Under the pieces are notes generated by a model. The model saw only the letters and a program-made list of their open reading frames with translations. It searched no databases and had not been told where the DNA came from. 47,431 nt of DNA from SIG223 sp964442785 (lineage in GTDB: Bacteria > Bacillota_I > Bacilli_A > RFN20 > DUOF01): NCBI GenBank assembly GCA_964442785.1, contig CAYTZW010000006.1, positions 1-47,431 on the forward strand. Reading direction: 5' to 3'. Shown here piece after piece: positions 47,284-47,431 of the stretch. A program made the position numbers and the translations under genes. The stretch's first letter is position 1; each line of letters begins with the position of its first letter.

Positions 47284-47431
47284 ATGTTAAAACATTTTGA
47301 TGATATGAATGATACTATAGAGCTTAATTTAGATGATAAATTGTCCCTTAAATCTAAAAATAAAATTTATTTTGATTGGTTTTATGTCGAATTATTTGAT
47401 TTTATTGCGGAGTGTAATGATTATAATAGCT
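47284..47431 (+). CDS. Hypothetical protein, truncated by the window edge
   Basis: An open frame from ATG 47284, eight bases after AGAGGTGAG, running off the right end (49 codons seen). It starts MLKHFDDMNDTIELNLDD, acidic, then turns to an aromatic helix (DWFYVELFDFIAECNDY). I do not recognise the family from this fragment. Promoter and ribosome site support it being real. Confidence 0.65.
   Translation, partial: MLKHFDDMNDTIELNLDDKLSLKSKNKIYFDWFYVELFDFIAECNDYNS

Noticed and set aside
1..47431. Alternative genetic code (UGA as Trp), as in many Mollicutes
   Set aside because: Trp is encoded by TGG and several genes (for example rsmH, mraY) end at TGA with coupled starts of the next gene.
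1..47431. Prophage, insertion sequence, tRNA or rRNA genes
   Set aside because: No transposase, integrase, phage structural gene, tRNA cloverleaf or rRNA signature was recognised; accessory genes are limited to the ATPase, MarR-TauE and DUF1016 loci.

Overview
The window is strongly AT-rich chromosomal DNA with short intergenic gaps. Most strand switches and many gene ends carry a stem-loop plus T-run terminator, promoters are sigma-A-like, and AGGAGG-type ribosome binding sites precede ATG, GTG or TTG starts. Tryptophan is encoded by TGG and TGA is used as a stop, so the genetic code is the ordinary one. Gene content and order (mraZ-rsmH-ftsL-ftsI, ruvAB-yrzE-DUF421-spoVB-secDF-recJ-rel, rplU-prp-rpmA-obgE, hisS-aspS under a T-box, DUF896-yneF) are those of Bacillota, class Bacilli. 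The reduced, AT-rich style and the Mollicutes-like MraZ operator suggest a walled relative of the Mollicutes/Erysipelotrichia type (RF39-like gut lineages). That placement is inference, not proof.

Layout. 1-2.7 kb: leftward operon ptp-tmcAL-mscL. 2.7-4.1 kb: rpmF and an LPG-synthase-like flippase-fold membrane protein. 4.1-5.7 kb: a stand-alone AAA/DUF4143 ATPase cassette. 5.7-23.4 kb: the division and cell wall (dcw) cluster, mraZ-rsmH-ftsL-ftsI // murE-mraY-murD-ftsW-murG-murB-divIB-(GNAT)-ftsA-ftsZ. At // it is interrupted by about 3.4 kb of accessory genes: a second DUF4143 ATPase, a MarR-TauE/SafE unit and two small unknown genes. 23.5-26.6 kb: a small unknown gene, rpmG, efp, and a two-CXXC lipoprotein whose promoter spacer is an AT-dinucleotide repeat. 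26.6-29.3 kb: L21-leader-like RNA, rplU, prp, rpmA, obgE and a LysM protein. 29.4-41.5 kb: a CpaE-like ATPase, ruvA, ruvB, hemolysin III, yrzE, DUF421, a SpoVB/MurJ-type flippase, secDF, a RecJ-like gene with a degenerate active site, and rel. 41.5-43.7 kb: a DUF1016 (YhcG) nuclease-fold gene and a DUF362 gene, both leftward. 43.8-47.4 kb: T-box, hisS, archaeal/eukaryotic-type aspS, DUF896 gene, yneF and a truncated gene at the edge.

How it works together. MraZ probably represses its own operon through three AAGTGG repeats just downstream of its -10 box. The cluster makes lipid II (MurE, MraY, MurD, MurG, MurB) and the septal machine (FtsL, DivIB, FtsI, FtsW, FtsA, FtsZ); murC, murF and ddl are not here. 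Prp should trim the N-terminal extension of L27 encoded by the next gene. Rel gives (p)ppGpp control.

The least ordinary elements are: two paralogous ATPase cassettes with matching repeat-promoter architecture; a RecJ homologue whose metal-binding motifs are nearly all substituted; a putatively phase-variable lipoprotein promoter; EF-P with a non-lysine loop tip; a SecDF lacking the SecF-half aspartate; and a T-box with overlapping Asp/His specifier triplets.
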